From NCBI GenBank assembly GCA_903917425.1, contig CAIXAQ010000001.1, positions 1 through 7,826 on the forward strand: DNA of 7,826 nt. The letters are read 5' to 3'. The position numbers and the translations under genes are program-made. Under the pieces are notes generated by a model. That model was given only the letters and a program-made list of their open reading frames with translations, did no database searches and was not told the DNA's origin. Origin of the DNA: an uncultured Bacteroidales bacterium. Lineage in GTDB: Bacteria; Bacteroidota; Bacteroidia; Bacteroidales; UBA4417. Of the stretch, positions 1 to 7,352 are shown in pieces; position 1 is the stretch's first letter; every line of letters begins with the position of its first letter.

Positions 1-707
1 CCGATCTTCAAAAAGGCCTGGAAATTCTCTTTATACTGCTCTCCTACAGGTATATAAACGTTATGGTCGTATATGATGCGGTTGCGTTCAATCACTTTCA
101 CCCTGTCGAGATTAACTATGAACGAACGATGCACACGCATAAACTTATCTTTCGGAAGCTGCTCTTCAATCACTTTCAGCCGGATCAGTGTGGTTACCGG
201 CTCATCATTAATAAGGTGAATCTGGATGTATTCGTTCGAACTCTCGATGTATTTTATCTCGGATAAAAAGATACGCACCATTTTGTATTCCGATTTGACA
301 AAAAGGCTGTCCTGTGTGGTTTGAACAGATTCTGACTGTTTCAGATTCAGCTCAAACCAGGCTTTTGCTTTGTTTGCCGATTTCAGAAAACTGGCATAAC
401 TGATCGGTTTCAATATATAATCGATAGCATCCACTTTAAAGCCTTCGATGGCATATTCGCTGTAAGCAGTAGTGAAAATGATCTGTGGTTTTTGAACCAG
501 CGATTTTACGAAATCCATACCGTTCAGATCGGGCATATTTATATCTACAAACATCAGGTCAACCTCATTGTTTGCCAGGTATTCCATTGCATCGAAGGCA
601 TTGCTGCAAAGTGCAACCGCTTCGAGAAAAGGGGTTTTTGCAATGTATGAACTTATTTGTTTTAATGCAAGAGGCTCATCGTCAATTGCTAAGCATTTTA
701 TTGTCAT
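1..707 (-). CDS. LytTR-family response regulator (3'-truncated by window edge)
   Basis: Cytoplasmic transcription regulator, output half of a two-component system with the kinase encoded directly upstream. The 235 visible residues begin MTIKCLAIDDEPLA. An N-terminal receiver domain covers about residues 2-118, with acidic pair D9/D10, phospho-acceptor D55 in FVDINMPDLNG, switch threonine T80 in IIFTTAY, and K100 in ILKP. From about residue 133 a LytTR DNA-binding domain follows, recognisable by IKYIESSNEYIQIH and by FMRVHRSFIVNL at 189-200. These features are read directly from the translation. The frame is still open at base 1, and by family length probably only around ten residues are missing. 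The start is the ATG at 707, inside the last codons of the kinase gene (26-base overlap), because it gives the usual spacing to the DD pair. Co-transcription and translational coupling with the kinase are expected. The targets are unknown; autoregulation or control of the divergent gene at 2206 is inference. Confidence 0.95.
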   Translation of the reverse strand, partial: MTIKCLAIDDEPLALKQISSYIAKTPFLEAVALCSNAFDAMEYLANNEVDLMFVDINMPDLNGMDFVKSLVQKPQIIFTTAYSEYAIEGFKVDAIDYILKPISYASFLKSANKAKAWFELNLKQSESVQTTQDSLFVKSEYKMVRIFLSEIKYIESSNEYIQIHLINDEPVTTLIRLKVIEEQLPKDKFMRVHRSFIVNLDRVKVIERNRIIYDHNVYIPVGEQYKENFQAFLKI

Positions 708-1827
708 AAATTGGGATGGTTAATTGAACCTCAAATTCTTTCTCATTTTCATTGATATGCAGCGAATAATCATTCCCGAACAGCAATTTCAGACTCTTTT
801 TTATATTAGCCATTCCGATTCCCGAGTAGCTTTCGTCAACGCTTTCGCTTTGGCTGTGTTTGCTGTTTGTGATATTGCATTTCAGTTGTTTGCCTACCTG
901 TTCCATTTTAAGCGATACGTAGGATTCAGCTTTGTAGCTAACACCGTGTTTAAAAGCATTCTCCAGAAATGAGATGAACAGCATGGGAGGTATCTCAATA
1001 TCATTTATGTTATCAGGAATATCAAGCGAGACAGTAACATTACCGGGGAATCGAAGTTTCATCAGCGCAATGAAGCTTTCAATAAAGGCAATTTCTTTTT
1101 TCAGCGTGGTTTGGCCATGTGCGGTGTCGTACAGCAGGTATCGCATCATGGTCGATAGCTCTATAATAGTATTTTTGGCATCATCGGCATTAATATCAAT
1201 GAGTGCGTGGATATTGTTAAGTGTGTTCATGAAAAAATGGGGGCTGACCTGGTGCCTTAATAAGGCAAGTTCGGTTTTAAGTTGCTCTTTCTCCAGGTCT
1301 TTGCGCCGACTTTCCTCATCAAGCCATTGCGAAACCATTTTTACGGCCGTTCCGACACCAACAACCAGAAGTGAGAGTATCAGGTTGTCAATAAAAATCA
1401 TAAACAGCGATTTCGGTAATGGCGGAGCATTGGGTTTATATCCCATCGGGGGAGGCATTCCGGGCCCTAATTCCATGGGAGGCATTCCCGGGCCGAGATC
1501 CATGGGAGGCATTCCTAACGGCTGGGGCGGAGCTATAATCTGCCTTAAGGAAACCGTAATTCCGACTACCAGGATTATAACTAAGAAGGCTGAAATAATA
1601 TAATAGCTGTATTTTTTCCGAAACAAAAATTTCGGCACAAGCACGGTCGTATTGAGCAGAAAAATGATCAAAAACGATATCATGGTAATCCATTGGCCGA
1701 TAACTTTCGACCAGTCAATTTCGTTTGAAATCCGCTGATTGAAAAATGGAACAGAGAATACAACCATCCAGATTACAAAGAACACGAATAATTCGATGAT
1801 TCGTATGTTGAGTATTTTATCTCTCAT
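682..1827 (-). CDS. LytS-type sensor histidine kinase with Met/Pro-repeat periplasmic loop
   Basis: Inner-membrane sensor kinase of the His_kinase (PF06580)/HATPase_c type, 381 residues from the ATG at 1827. An in-frame TTG nine bases upstream is a less likely start. Four hydrophobic segments lie near 8-29, 42-64, 73-94 and 140-165. The positive loop KFLFRKK between TM2 and TM3 places the 95-139 loop outside the cytoplasm. That loop carries three copies of a GMPPM-type motif. A charged, coiled-coil-like linker (SRRKDLEKEQLKTELALL) leads to the H-box QVSPHFFMNTLNNI with phospho-acceptor H197. The N-box is IPPMLFISFLENAFKHG (N290), and a G-box GIGMANIKKSLKLLFG starts at 336. All catalytic motifs are present, so the kinase should be active. 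There is no PAS, HAMP or other named sensor domain, so the membrane part or loop presumably senses. It shares an operon with the LytTR regulator downstream. The signal is unknown. Confidence 0.94.
   Translation of the reverse strand: MRDKILNIRIIELFVFFVIWMVVFSVPFFNQRISNEIDWSKVIGQWITMISFLIIFLLNTTVLVPKFLFRKKYSYYIISAFLVIILVVGITVSLRQIIAPPQPLGMPPMDLGPGMPPMELGPGMPPPMGYKPNAPPLPKSLFMIFIDNLILSLLVVGVGTAVKMVSQWLDEESRRKDLEKEQLKTELALLRHQVSPHFFMNTLNNIHALIDINADDAKNTIIELSTMMRYLLYDTAHGQTTLKKEIAFIESFIALMKLRFPGNVTVSLDIPDNINDIEIPPMLFISFLENAFKHGVSYKAESYVSLKMEQVGKQLKCNITNSKHSQSESVDESYSGIGMANIKKSLKLLFGNDYSLHINENEKEFEVQLTIPIYDNKMLSN
1449..1526 (-). repeat. Three tandem 27-bp repeats coding GMPPM[D/E]LGP
   Basis: Inside the kinase gene the block gggaggcatt recurs with an exact period of 27 bases (its adenine falls at 1453, 1480 and 1507). 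On the coding strand it encodes GMPPMDLGP, GMPPMELGP and a diverged GMPPPMGYK, about residues 105-130. The first two copies differ only conservatively (D110/E119). The unit is nine codons, so copy-number change would keep the reading frame. The repeat lies in the predicted periplasmic loop between TM3 and TM4. Confidence 0.85.
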
Positions 1828-2205
1828 AATATTCAATTTCGCAAAATTCTATCTGAAAACAAAGGTATGTTTGGTAGGGCTCAATAGCAAATATTTTCAG
1901 TGTAATCCTGATGTAGTTCAATGGAATACAGGAATTATTCAGCGAAGTGACTGAAATCAGCAGAATGAGCCGGTTGGCAGATGAATGACGTTCATTTTTT
2001 CGGGTAAGTTTTTTCATTCCCCGATTGAAAGATCAATGAATTCTTTTTGAAAATTTTTACCGATGAATTATGCGTATTCAGCGAGCATTTATTTACATAC
2101 ACATATTAGGCTTGTAACAATGGGTGATTTGAGTATAAAAATGATTTAAAATGTGTTAATTTGTAACATATTTACTTCCTTTTCGTCTTAACCGAAAGTG
2201 CTTTT
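1828..2205. other. Divergent intergenic region between the kinase and the DUF5916 gene
   Basis: These 378 bases hold no credible gene. A 66-codon minus-strand ORF crossing them overlaps the kinase promoter and has no family features. Besides the kinase promoter there is a small inverted repeat AATGA-CGT-TCATT (1984-1996) followed by a T run, and another, ATTGA-AAGA-TCAAT (2024-2037). Two nine-base stretches at 1987-1995 and 2005-2013 resemble the LytTR half-site. For the rightward gene only a degenerate -7 candidate is seen, TTAATTTG at 2156-2163, 43 bases before the ATG; the nearest upstream TTTG is 24 bases from it, longer than usual. The last 150 bases are very A/T-rich. Confidence 0.5.
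1860..1891 (-). promoter_or_regulatory. Bacteroidota-type promoter of the kinase-regulator operon
   Basis: On the minus strand a TTTG (plus-strand caaa, 1888-1891) is followed after exactly 20 bases by TACCTTTG (1860-1867). This matches the Bacteroidota sigma-70 consensus, -33 TTTG and -7 TAnnTTTG. Transcription would begin a few bases further on, near 1855, giving a leader of roughly 25-30 nt before the ATG at 1827. The position and spacing support both the ATG start and co-transcription of the two signalling genes. Confidence 0.75.
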
Positions 2206-4821
2206 ATGGCAAGAATGCTACTCTTTCTTTTCTTTATATATTTACCTTTTTGTGCAAGTTCGCAAAATAAAACCTACGCAACCCATAAATTAACATCCAA
2301 ACCACCTGATATTGATGGTAAATTTACGGATGCCTGCTGGAGCCAGATTGAATGGGGTGGCGATTTTATTCAATATTCACCTTACGAGGATTCTCTTCCC
2401 AGCCAGAAGACAACCTTTGCCATACTTTACGACGACAATAATTTGTATGTTGCTATAAAGGCATATGATACCGAACCGGATAAAATCAACCAACGGCTTA
2501 CGCGGCGCGATGATGATGATGGCGACTGGGCAGGTATTGTTATCGACAGTTACGAGGATAAACTTACCGGTTTTAGTTTCAGTGTTACCGCTGCCGGTTC
2601 AAAAATGGACGTTATTTTTACAAATGATAATAATACCGACGACAGCTGGGATCCAATCTGGTACGTAAAAACAACTACAGATGCCGAAGGATGGAATGCC
2701 GAAATGCGGATTCCGCTGTCGCAACTCCGATTTACAAAGAAAAACAGCTACGAATGGGGGATAGATGTTTCCCGTTTTGTGTTCCGTAAAAATGAATTAT
2801 CATTATGGAAACCACTGCATAAGAGCGCGAATAAAACAGTCAGCGATTTTGGTATTTTGGAGGGGATCAACTCTATTTCGCCTAAAAAAGATATCGAGTT
2901 ATTCCCGTTTGCTCTAGGCAAACTTTCATACTCCGAAAAAGAAGAAGGCAATCCATATGCAAGCGGAAAAGATCATAGCATGTCGGCCGGATTGGATGGA
3001 AAAATAAGTATTACCAACGATCTTACCTTAAACATGACTGTAAATCCCGATTTCGGACAAGTTGAATCGGATCCTTCCTTGGTAAATCTATCAGCTTTTG
3101 AATCCTTTTTGCCGGAGAAAAGGCCGTTTTTTATCGAAGGACGCAATATCTTTACTTTCGGTATGACATCAGGCGATGGCGATGGGGCAAATATGGGGAT
3201 GTTTTATTCACGACGAATCGGTCGTCCTCCCCATTTTTCGCCGGACCTAAATGATAACGAATATGCACACAATCCGGATAATACTAACATTCTTGGAGCA
3301 TTCAAGCTTTCCGGCAAAACCCGGAAAGGTACGTCGATAGGATTACTTGAATCGTTTACGCAAAGTGAAAGTGCCGATGTAACAAAAGAAGGTACGGAAA
3401 GCAAATACCCGGTCGAGCCTTTCACCAATTATGTTGTTGCACGGGTTGAACAGGATATCGACAAAGGGAATACGCTAGTGGGAGGCATTTTTACAGCTAC
3501 CAACAGGGATATTAACAGTGAAAATTTTATCACCCTTCCAACTTCGGCTTATACCGGAGGGTTCAATGCAAAACACTATTGGAAGAACAAGAACTATTTT
3601 GCAGGCGTTAAAGGTATTTTTAGCAATATTTACGGTTCGAAGGAATCGATAACTGAATTGCAGACAAACTCTACCCACAATTTCCAACGCCCGGATGCCA
3701 CGCACCTCGAAGTCGACAGTACGCTTACGAGCCTTACAGGGCATGGAGGCACGCTCGAATTCGGCAAGTTTGGAGGAGGGCATTTCAGGGTACTTTCGTG
3801 GATTACATGGTCGTCGCCAAAGCTCGATTTTAACGATCTTGGCTTTATGCAACAATCAGATAATATTCAGCAAGTTGCATGGTTTGGATATAATGAATGG
3901 CAACCGAAACACTTTTACAACTCTTACAACTTTGGCGGTGATTTTTATACGGGTTGGAATTTTGCAGGGCAAAGTATATACAAAGGACTGGATATGAACG
4001 GGAACCTGCAGTTCAAGAATTATTACTCCGTATTTACAGGTTTCAATTTTCAGGGTAATTCATTATCAGCCTACGATTTGCGTGGCGGGCCCATGCTTAA
4101 AACTCCACCCAGTTTCAGCTATCGCATCGGAGTTAGCAGCGATCAGAGGAAGAAACTCACGATGGACCTTTTCCTTATGAAGAGATGGAGCCAGTACGAT
4201 AACTCAAACATGGCGGATATTGAATATTCACTTACCTACAAGCCTGTTAACACGGTTTCAATTTCCCTTGCCCCTGCTTTTTTTGCAGCCCAGGATAATC
4301 TTCAATACATCACAACCATCGAAGGAAACGAACCCGACAACTACATCATGAGTCGGCTCGACAGCAAACAGTTTTCGCTTTCAGCGAGGATTAATGTTGG
4401 AATAACTCCTGATATGTCGTTACAATTTTATGCACAACCCTTCTATTTTGCAGGTGACTATTCACATTTTAAAATTATTACCGATGCTGATGCTCCTGAT
4501 TATTATAACAGGTATCATGAATATACTCCCGATGAAATTCAGCTTGACGGTGAAAACAATATTTATAACGTTGATGCGGATGGTAATGGCACCGATTTCA
4601 GTTTCGATAATCCTGATTTCCACTTTCTGCAATACAGGTCAAACCTGGTTTACAGGTGGGAGTACAAACCGGGCTCAACCATTTTCCTGGTATGGTCGCA
4701 AGGCCGCACAACCGATGGTTCAAACGGGGATTTTATGTTCAGCGATTATTCAAAAGAACTGCGGGCAACCCCGGCGCAGAATGATTTCCAGGTCAAAATA
4801 TCATATGCAATAATTTTCTGA
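2206..4821 (+). CDS. Outer-membrane beta-barrel protein, CBM9-like + DUF5916
   Basis: An 871-residue exported protein of a widespread Bacteroidota family, usually named carbohydrate-binding family 9-like/DUF5916. Its biochemical role is not established; binding or uptake of a sugar or other ligand at the outer membrane is inferred from the domain name only. Residues 1-20 form a signal peptide (MARMLLFLFFIYLPF, then CASSQ); the cysteine is not in a good lipobox, so signal peptidase I is likely. Residues about 30-220 are the CBM9/DOMON-like beta-sandwich (PPDIDGKFTDACW, LYVAIKAYD, WNAEMRIPLSQLRF). The DUF5916 signature NPDFGQVESDP (280-290) and RPFFIEG (306-312) follows, then a long aromatic-rich barrel. 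Near the C-terminus are an acidic NVDADGNGTD loop (788-797), possibly Ca2+-binding, and RWEYKPGST (817-825). The protein ends in ...KISYAIIF, with the terminal Phe typical of BAM substrates. It appears full length and intact. It is transcribed divergently from the kinase operon. The start ATG is supported by the signal peptide. Confidence 0.92.
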   Translation: MARMLLFLFFIYLPFCASSQNKTYATHKLTSKPPDIDGKFTDACWSQIEWGGDFIQYSPYEDSLPSQKTTFAILYDDNNLYVAIKAYDTEPDKINQRLTRRDDDDGDWAGIVIDSYEDKLTGFSFSVTAAGSKMDVIFTNDNNTDDSWDPIWYVKTTTDAEGWNAEMRIPLSQLRFTKKNSYEWGIDVSRFVFRKNELSLWKPLHKSANKTVSDFGILEGINSISPKKDIELFPFALGKLSYSEKEEGNPYASGKDHSMSAGLDGKISITNDLTLNMTVNPDFGQVESDPSLVNLSAFESFLPEKRPFFIEGRNIFTFGMTSGDGDGANMGMFYSRRIGRPPHFSPDLNDNEYAHNPDNTNILGAFKLSGKTRKGTSIGLLESFTQSESADVTKEGTESKYPVEPFTNYVVARVEQDIDKGNTLVGGIFTATNRDINSENFITLPTSAYTGGFNAKHYWKNKNYFAGVKGIFSNIYGSKESITELQTNSTHNFQRPDATHLEVDSTLTSLTGHGGTLEFGKFGGGHFRVLSWITWSSPKLDFNDLGFMQQSDNIQQVAWFGYNEWQPKHFYNSYNFGGDFYTGWNFAGQSIYKGLDMNGNLQFKNYYSVFTGFNFQGNSLSAYDLRGGPMLKTPPSFSYRIGVSSDQRKKLTMDLFLMKRWSQYDNSNMADIEYSLTYKPVNTVSISLAPAFFAAQDNLQYITTIEGNEPDNYIMSRLDSKQFSLSARINVGITPDMSLQFYAQPFYFAGDYSHFKIITDADAPDYYNRYHEYTPDEIQLDGENNIYNVDADGNGTDFSFDNPDFHFLQYRSNLVYRWEYKPGSTIFLVWSQGRTTDGSNGDFMFSDYSKELRATPAQNDFQVKISYAIIF

Positions 4822-5016
4822 TCAACCCTCTTTCAAGTTGAAACCACTATTCCTGAAGGATGATTGAAATTTAAGGATCTAGCCTGGAAATTACCAGTTT
4901 CTGATTTTCTAATATATTCATTTACTGATAGTTATTATTTATACTTTTCCCGAAAATTGTTGATAAATACTTATTCTCCGGCAAGGCTTTTCCATGTTTA
5001 TATCGAATAAAATACT

Positions 5017-5024
5017 TACCTTTG
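5017..5024 (+). promoter_or_regulatory. -7 element of the gyrB promoter
   Basis: TACCTTTG followed by C is a perfect Bacteroidota -7 box (TAnnTTTGY), 35 bases before the gyrB ATG, implying a leader of about 30 nt. No clear TTTG stands at the expected -33 distance; the nearest candidate is a T run at 4988-4991. The octamer is identical to the one serving the kinase operon. Confidence 0.65.
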
Positions 5025-5059
5025 CCATGGTTTAACGATTGAATTGCATTTAATTGATT

Positions 5060-7048
5060 ATGAGCGAATTAGAAAACAATATGAATGCCAGTGGTACTGG
5101 TTTGGGAAATGGAAACGGCACCTATACGGCAGATAATATCCAGGTACTCGAAGGACTTGAAGCAGTGCGCAAACGTCCTGCCATGTATATTGGCGATATC
5201 AGCGTAAAGGGTCTCCACCACCTTGTTTACGAGGTAGTAGATAATTCTATCGATGAAGCAATGGCAGGTTATTGCAACCAGATCATTGTTACCGTGCTTG
5301 CCGACAATTCGGTGAGGGTAACGGATAACGGACGCGGTATCCCGACTGATTATCACGAAAAGGAAAAAAAGTCGGCGCTGGAGGTAGTTATGACGGTTTT
5401 GCATGCCGGTGGTAAATTCGATAAAGGTTCCTACAAGGTTTCGGGAGGATTGCACGGAGTGGGTGTATCCTGTGTGAATGCGCTTTCCATCATGCTGAAA
5501 GTCACCGTTCACCGCGAAGGCAAAATTTTTGAGCAGGAATACTCCCAGGGTAAACCGCTTTATGCTGTGCGCGAGGCAGGTATAAGCGATTATACCGGTA
5601 CAACGGTTCATTTTAAGCCCGACAATACCATTTTTATCACCGAAACTTTCGACATAAATATTCTTTCAGCTCGTTTGCGTGAGCTGGCTTTTCTGAATAA
5701 AGGAATCGAACTCACGTTGATTGATGAACGTGAAACAGACGATGACGGCAATTTCGTGAAAGAAGTTTTCTTTTCGACGAGAGGATTGGTCGATTTTATC
5801 GATTATCTCGATGCAACCCGCGAGAAACTCATCCCCGAGCCTATCTACATGGAAGGCGAGAAAAACGATGTGCCTGTGGAACTTGCCATGATGTACAACA
5901 CCTCATTTTCCGAAAACATACATTCGTACGTCAATAACATCAATACGCACGAAGGTGGAACGCACCTTGCCGGTTTCAGGCGGGCACTTACCCGTACCTT
6001 GAAGTCGTATGCCGATAAGTCGGGAATGCTCGATAAAATTAAATTTGATATTGCAGGCGACGACTTCCGCGAAGGACTTACCGCCGTTATTTCGTGCAAG
6101 GTTATGGAACCGCAGTTCGAAGGCCAGACCAAAACCAAACTTGGAAACAACGAGGTTATGGGTGCTGTTGATCAGTTGGTTTCCGAAATGTTGAATTACT
6201 ACCTCGAAGAGCACCCAACGCAAGCACGCATGATTGTAAGTAAAGTGATACTTGCAGCCACGGCGCGTCATGCTGCCAACCAGGCGCGTAAACTTGTTCA
6301 GCGTAAAAATATACTTACCGGTAGCGGATTGCCGGGTAAACTATCCGATTGCTCCGAAAGCGACCCTGCACTTTGCGAACTTTACCTGGTCGAAGGTGAT
6401 TCTGCAGGCGGAACGGCCAAACAAGGCCGCGACCGTAAGTTTCAGGCCATACTTCCGCTTAGAGGTAAAATCCTGAATGTGGAAAAAGCAATGCCACACC
6501 GGATTTTCGACAGCGAAGAAATTCGCAATATGTTCACGGCTATGGGAGTTTCGATAGGAATTGAAGGTGATACCAAAGCTTTAAATGTTGCTAAACTGCG
6601 CTACCACAAAATTATTATTATGACTGATGCCGATGTGGACGGAAGCCACATTGCCACGCTGATCCTCACTTTCTTCTTCCGCTACATGAAAGAACTTATC
6701 GAAAACGGGTATATTTATATTGCCACCCCGCCTTTGTATCTCCTGAAAAAAGGAAATACAGAAAAGTACTGCTGGAACGAAGAGGAACGCGTGAGATTAA
6801 CTTCTGAATGGTCGAAAGACGGTTCGGATAAAGGAATACATATTCAGCGTTACAAAGGTTTGGGTGAAATGAATGCCGAGCAACTCTGGTCTACTACCAT
6901 GAATCCTCAATTTCGCACGCTACGCCAGGTTACAATTGAAAACGGATCGGAAGCCGACCGCGTTTTCAGCATGCTGATGGGCGACGAAGTGCCACCACGG
7001 CGTGAGTTTATTGAGCGGAATGCGAAATATGCAAATATTGATACCTAG
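5060..7048 (+). CDS. gyrB: DNA gyrase subunit B
   Basis: ATPase subunit of DNA gyrase (A2B2), which introduces negative supercoils into DNA in the cytoplasm. 662 residues from the ATG at 5060; an in-frame TTG six bases earlier is less likely. GHKL ATPase domain: YEVVDNSIDEA with general base E58 and Mg-binding N62, D89 in DNGRGIP, ATP lid GGLHGVGVSCVNALS (129-143), and GTTVHFKPD (180-188). The transducer lysine is in QTKTKL (K358). The TOPRIM domain has E445 in LVEGDSAGG and D523/D525/D527 in DADVDGSH. The tail QRYKGLGEMNAEQLW...NAKYANIDT is the GyrA-binding end. It lacks the roughly 170-residue insert of the E. coli enzyme, as most bacteria do. The ParE alternative is disfavoured by ADNIQVLEGLEAVRKRPAMY, ISVKGLHHL and the ANID ending, as in Bacteroides GyrB. 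The position of the E. coli quinolone-related K447 is arginine (R468), common outside Proteobacteria. It is monocistronic by its own promoter and terminator. No defect is seen. Confidence 0.97.
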   Translation: MSELENNMNASGTGLGNGNGTYTADNIQVLEGLEAVRKRPAMYIGDISVKGLHHLVYEVVDNSIDEAMAGYCNQIIVTVLADNSVRVTDNGRGIPTDYHEKEKKSALEVVMTVLHAGGKFDKGSYKVSGGLHGVGVSCVNALSIMLKVTVHREGKIFEQEYSQGKPLYAVREAGISDYTGTTVHFKPDNTIFITETFDINILSARLRELAFLNKGIELTLIDERETDDDGNFVKEVFFSTRGLVDFIDYLDATREKLIPEPIYMEGEKNDVPVELAMMYNTSFSENIHSYVNNINTHEGGTHLAGFRRALTRTLKSYADKSGMLDKIKFDIAGDDFREGLTAVISCKVMEPQFEGQTKTKLGNNEVMGAVDQLVSEMLNYYLEEHPTQARMIVSKVILAATARHAANQARKLVQRKNILTGSGLPGKLSDCSESDPALCELYLVEGDSAGGTAKQGRDRKFQAILPLRGKILNVEKAMPHRIFDSEEIRNMFTAMGVSIGIEGDTKALNVAKLRYHKIIIMTDADVDGSHIATLILTFFFRYMKELIENGYIYIATPPLYLLKKGNTEKYCWNEEERVRLTSEWSKDGSDKGIHIQRYKGLGEMNAEQLWSTTMNPQFRTLRQVTIENGSEADRVFSMLMGDEVPPRREFIERNAKYANIDT

Positions 7049-7090
7049 CATGTCAGGATGTTCCAAACCAATGCATCCATAAATGATACT

Positions 7091-7124
7091 AAAAAAAAGA
7101 CGGGGCTTGCTTCGTCTTTTTTTT
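7091..7124 (+). terminator. Rho-independent terminator after gyrB (symmetrical)
   Basis: AAAAAAAAGACG (7091-7102) pairs perfectly with CGTCTTTTTTTT (7113-7124) around a ten-base loop GGGCTTGCTT. The 3' arm supplies an eight-T run. It starts 43 bases after the gyrB stop. Because the 5' arm is an A run, it can also terminate leftward transcripts, and the stop codon of the minus-strand remnant lies at its right edge, as expected for a terminator once shared by two converging genes. Confidence 0.9.
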
Positions 7125-7263
7125 ATCGTAACCAACTGGTTCCGAAAACGATATAGAATGCAAAATCATCGGTGCTCTTTGCAAAATCCATTCCCATCTG
7201 TAAACCGAATTTTCGGGCCAGCAGGGAGGTAAATAATCAAAATTCGCTGTGATTCCATATACG
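7123..7263 (-). pseudogene. Frameshifted 3' remnant of a barrel-like exported protein
   Basis: The minus strand encodes 37 open codons ending at a TAA (7123-7125) on the terminator. They include FGLQMGMDFAKSTDDFAFY and end IVFGTSWLR, an alternating hydrophobic/aromatic pattern typical of the last strands of an outer-membrane beta-barrel. This frame is closed upstream by a TGA at 7237-7239. The neighbouring frame reads VYGITANFDYLP up to that point, so a one-base shift near 7220-7235 (a CCTCCC stretch) would join the two into one plausible strand pair. Upstream of about 7263 the match to a protein-like pattern fades and no start or signal peptide is visible. I read this as the 3' end of a decayed gene that converged on gyrB and used the same terminator. 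The right boundary is approximate. The parent family is not identified, and a chance ORF cannot be excluded. Confidence 0.45.
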
Positions 7264-7311
7264 GATGATGATAGTATTTTTTGGCAAAACATTATATATA
7301 TCGAACCGCCG

Positions 7312-7329
7312 TATATTTGATTATATTTG
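7312..7329 (+). promoter_or_regulatory. Tandem -7 boxes upstream of the small secreted-protein gene
   Basis: TATATTTG occurs twice, at 7312-7319 and 7322-7329, exactly 10 bases (one helical turn) apart. Both match TAnnTTTG. The second lies 23 bases before the ATG at 7353, leaving a leader of about 15-20 nt. No convincing -33 TTTG is found at 19-21 bases from either box; the nearest TTTG (7280-7283) is 28 bases before the first. The surrounding DNA is A/T-rich, which raises the chance of random matches. Confidence 0.45.
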
Positions 7330-7352
7330 AGACCTATTTATATCTATGTTTT

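Noticed and set aside
974..1603. 209-codon plus-strand ORF opposite the kinase gene
   Set aside because: It is the antisense shadow of a kinase with complete catalytic motifs; the translation has no family pattern and no promoter.
1866..1873. Plus-strand TATGTTTG as a promoter for the DUF5916 gene
   Set aside because: It would leave a leader of over 330 bases, has no TTTG at the right distance, and overlaps the much better minus-strand -7 box.
1817..2017. 66-codon minus-strand ORF upstream of the kinase
   Set aside because: It spans the kinase promoter, so the transcript would start inside it, and its composition is not protein-like.
2112..2168. Direct repeat TTGTAACA (2112-2119 and 2161-2168) upstream of the DUF5916 gene
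   Set aside because: An eight-base A/T-rich repeat in A/T-rich DNA is easily random, and the 49-base spacing suggests nothing specific.
4831..4843. Palindrome TTTCAA-G-TTGAAA just after the DUF5916 stop
   Set aside because: The one-base centre cannot form a hairpin and there is no T run; an operator is possible but a single A/T-rich copy is not evidence.
4884..4897. Hairpin CTGG-AAATTA-CCAG after the DUF5916 gene as a terminator
   Set aside because: The stem has only four pairs and the following T tract is interrupted; too weak to call, though no better terminator is seen between 4822 and 5016.
5069..5611. 180-codon minus-strand ORF opposite gyrB
   Set aside because: Antisense shadow of the highly conserved GyrB ATPase domain; no promoter and no recognisable protein pattern.
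7281..7352. Longer start at 7281 for the small exported protein
   Set aside because: It would put 24 residues with a second hydrophobic stretch before the signal peptide and lies upstream of the tandem -7 boxes; the ATG at 7353 fits much better.
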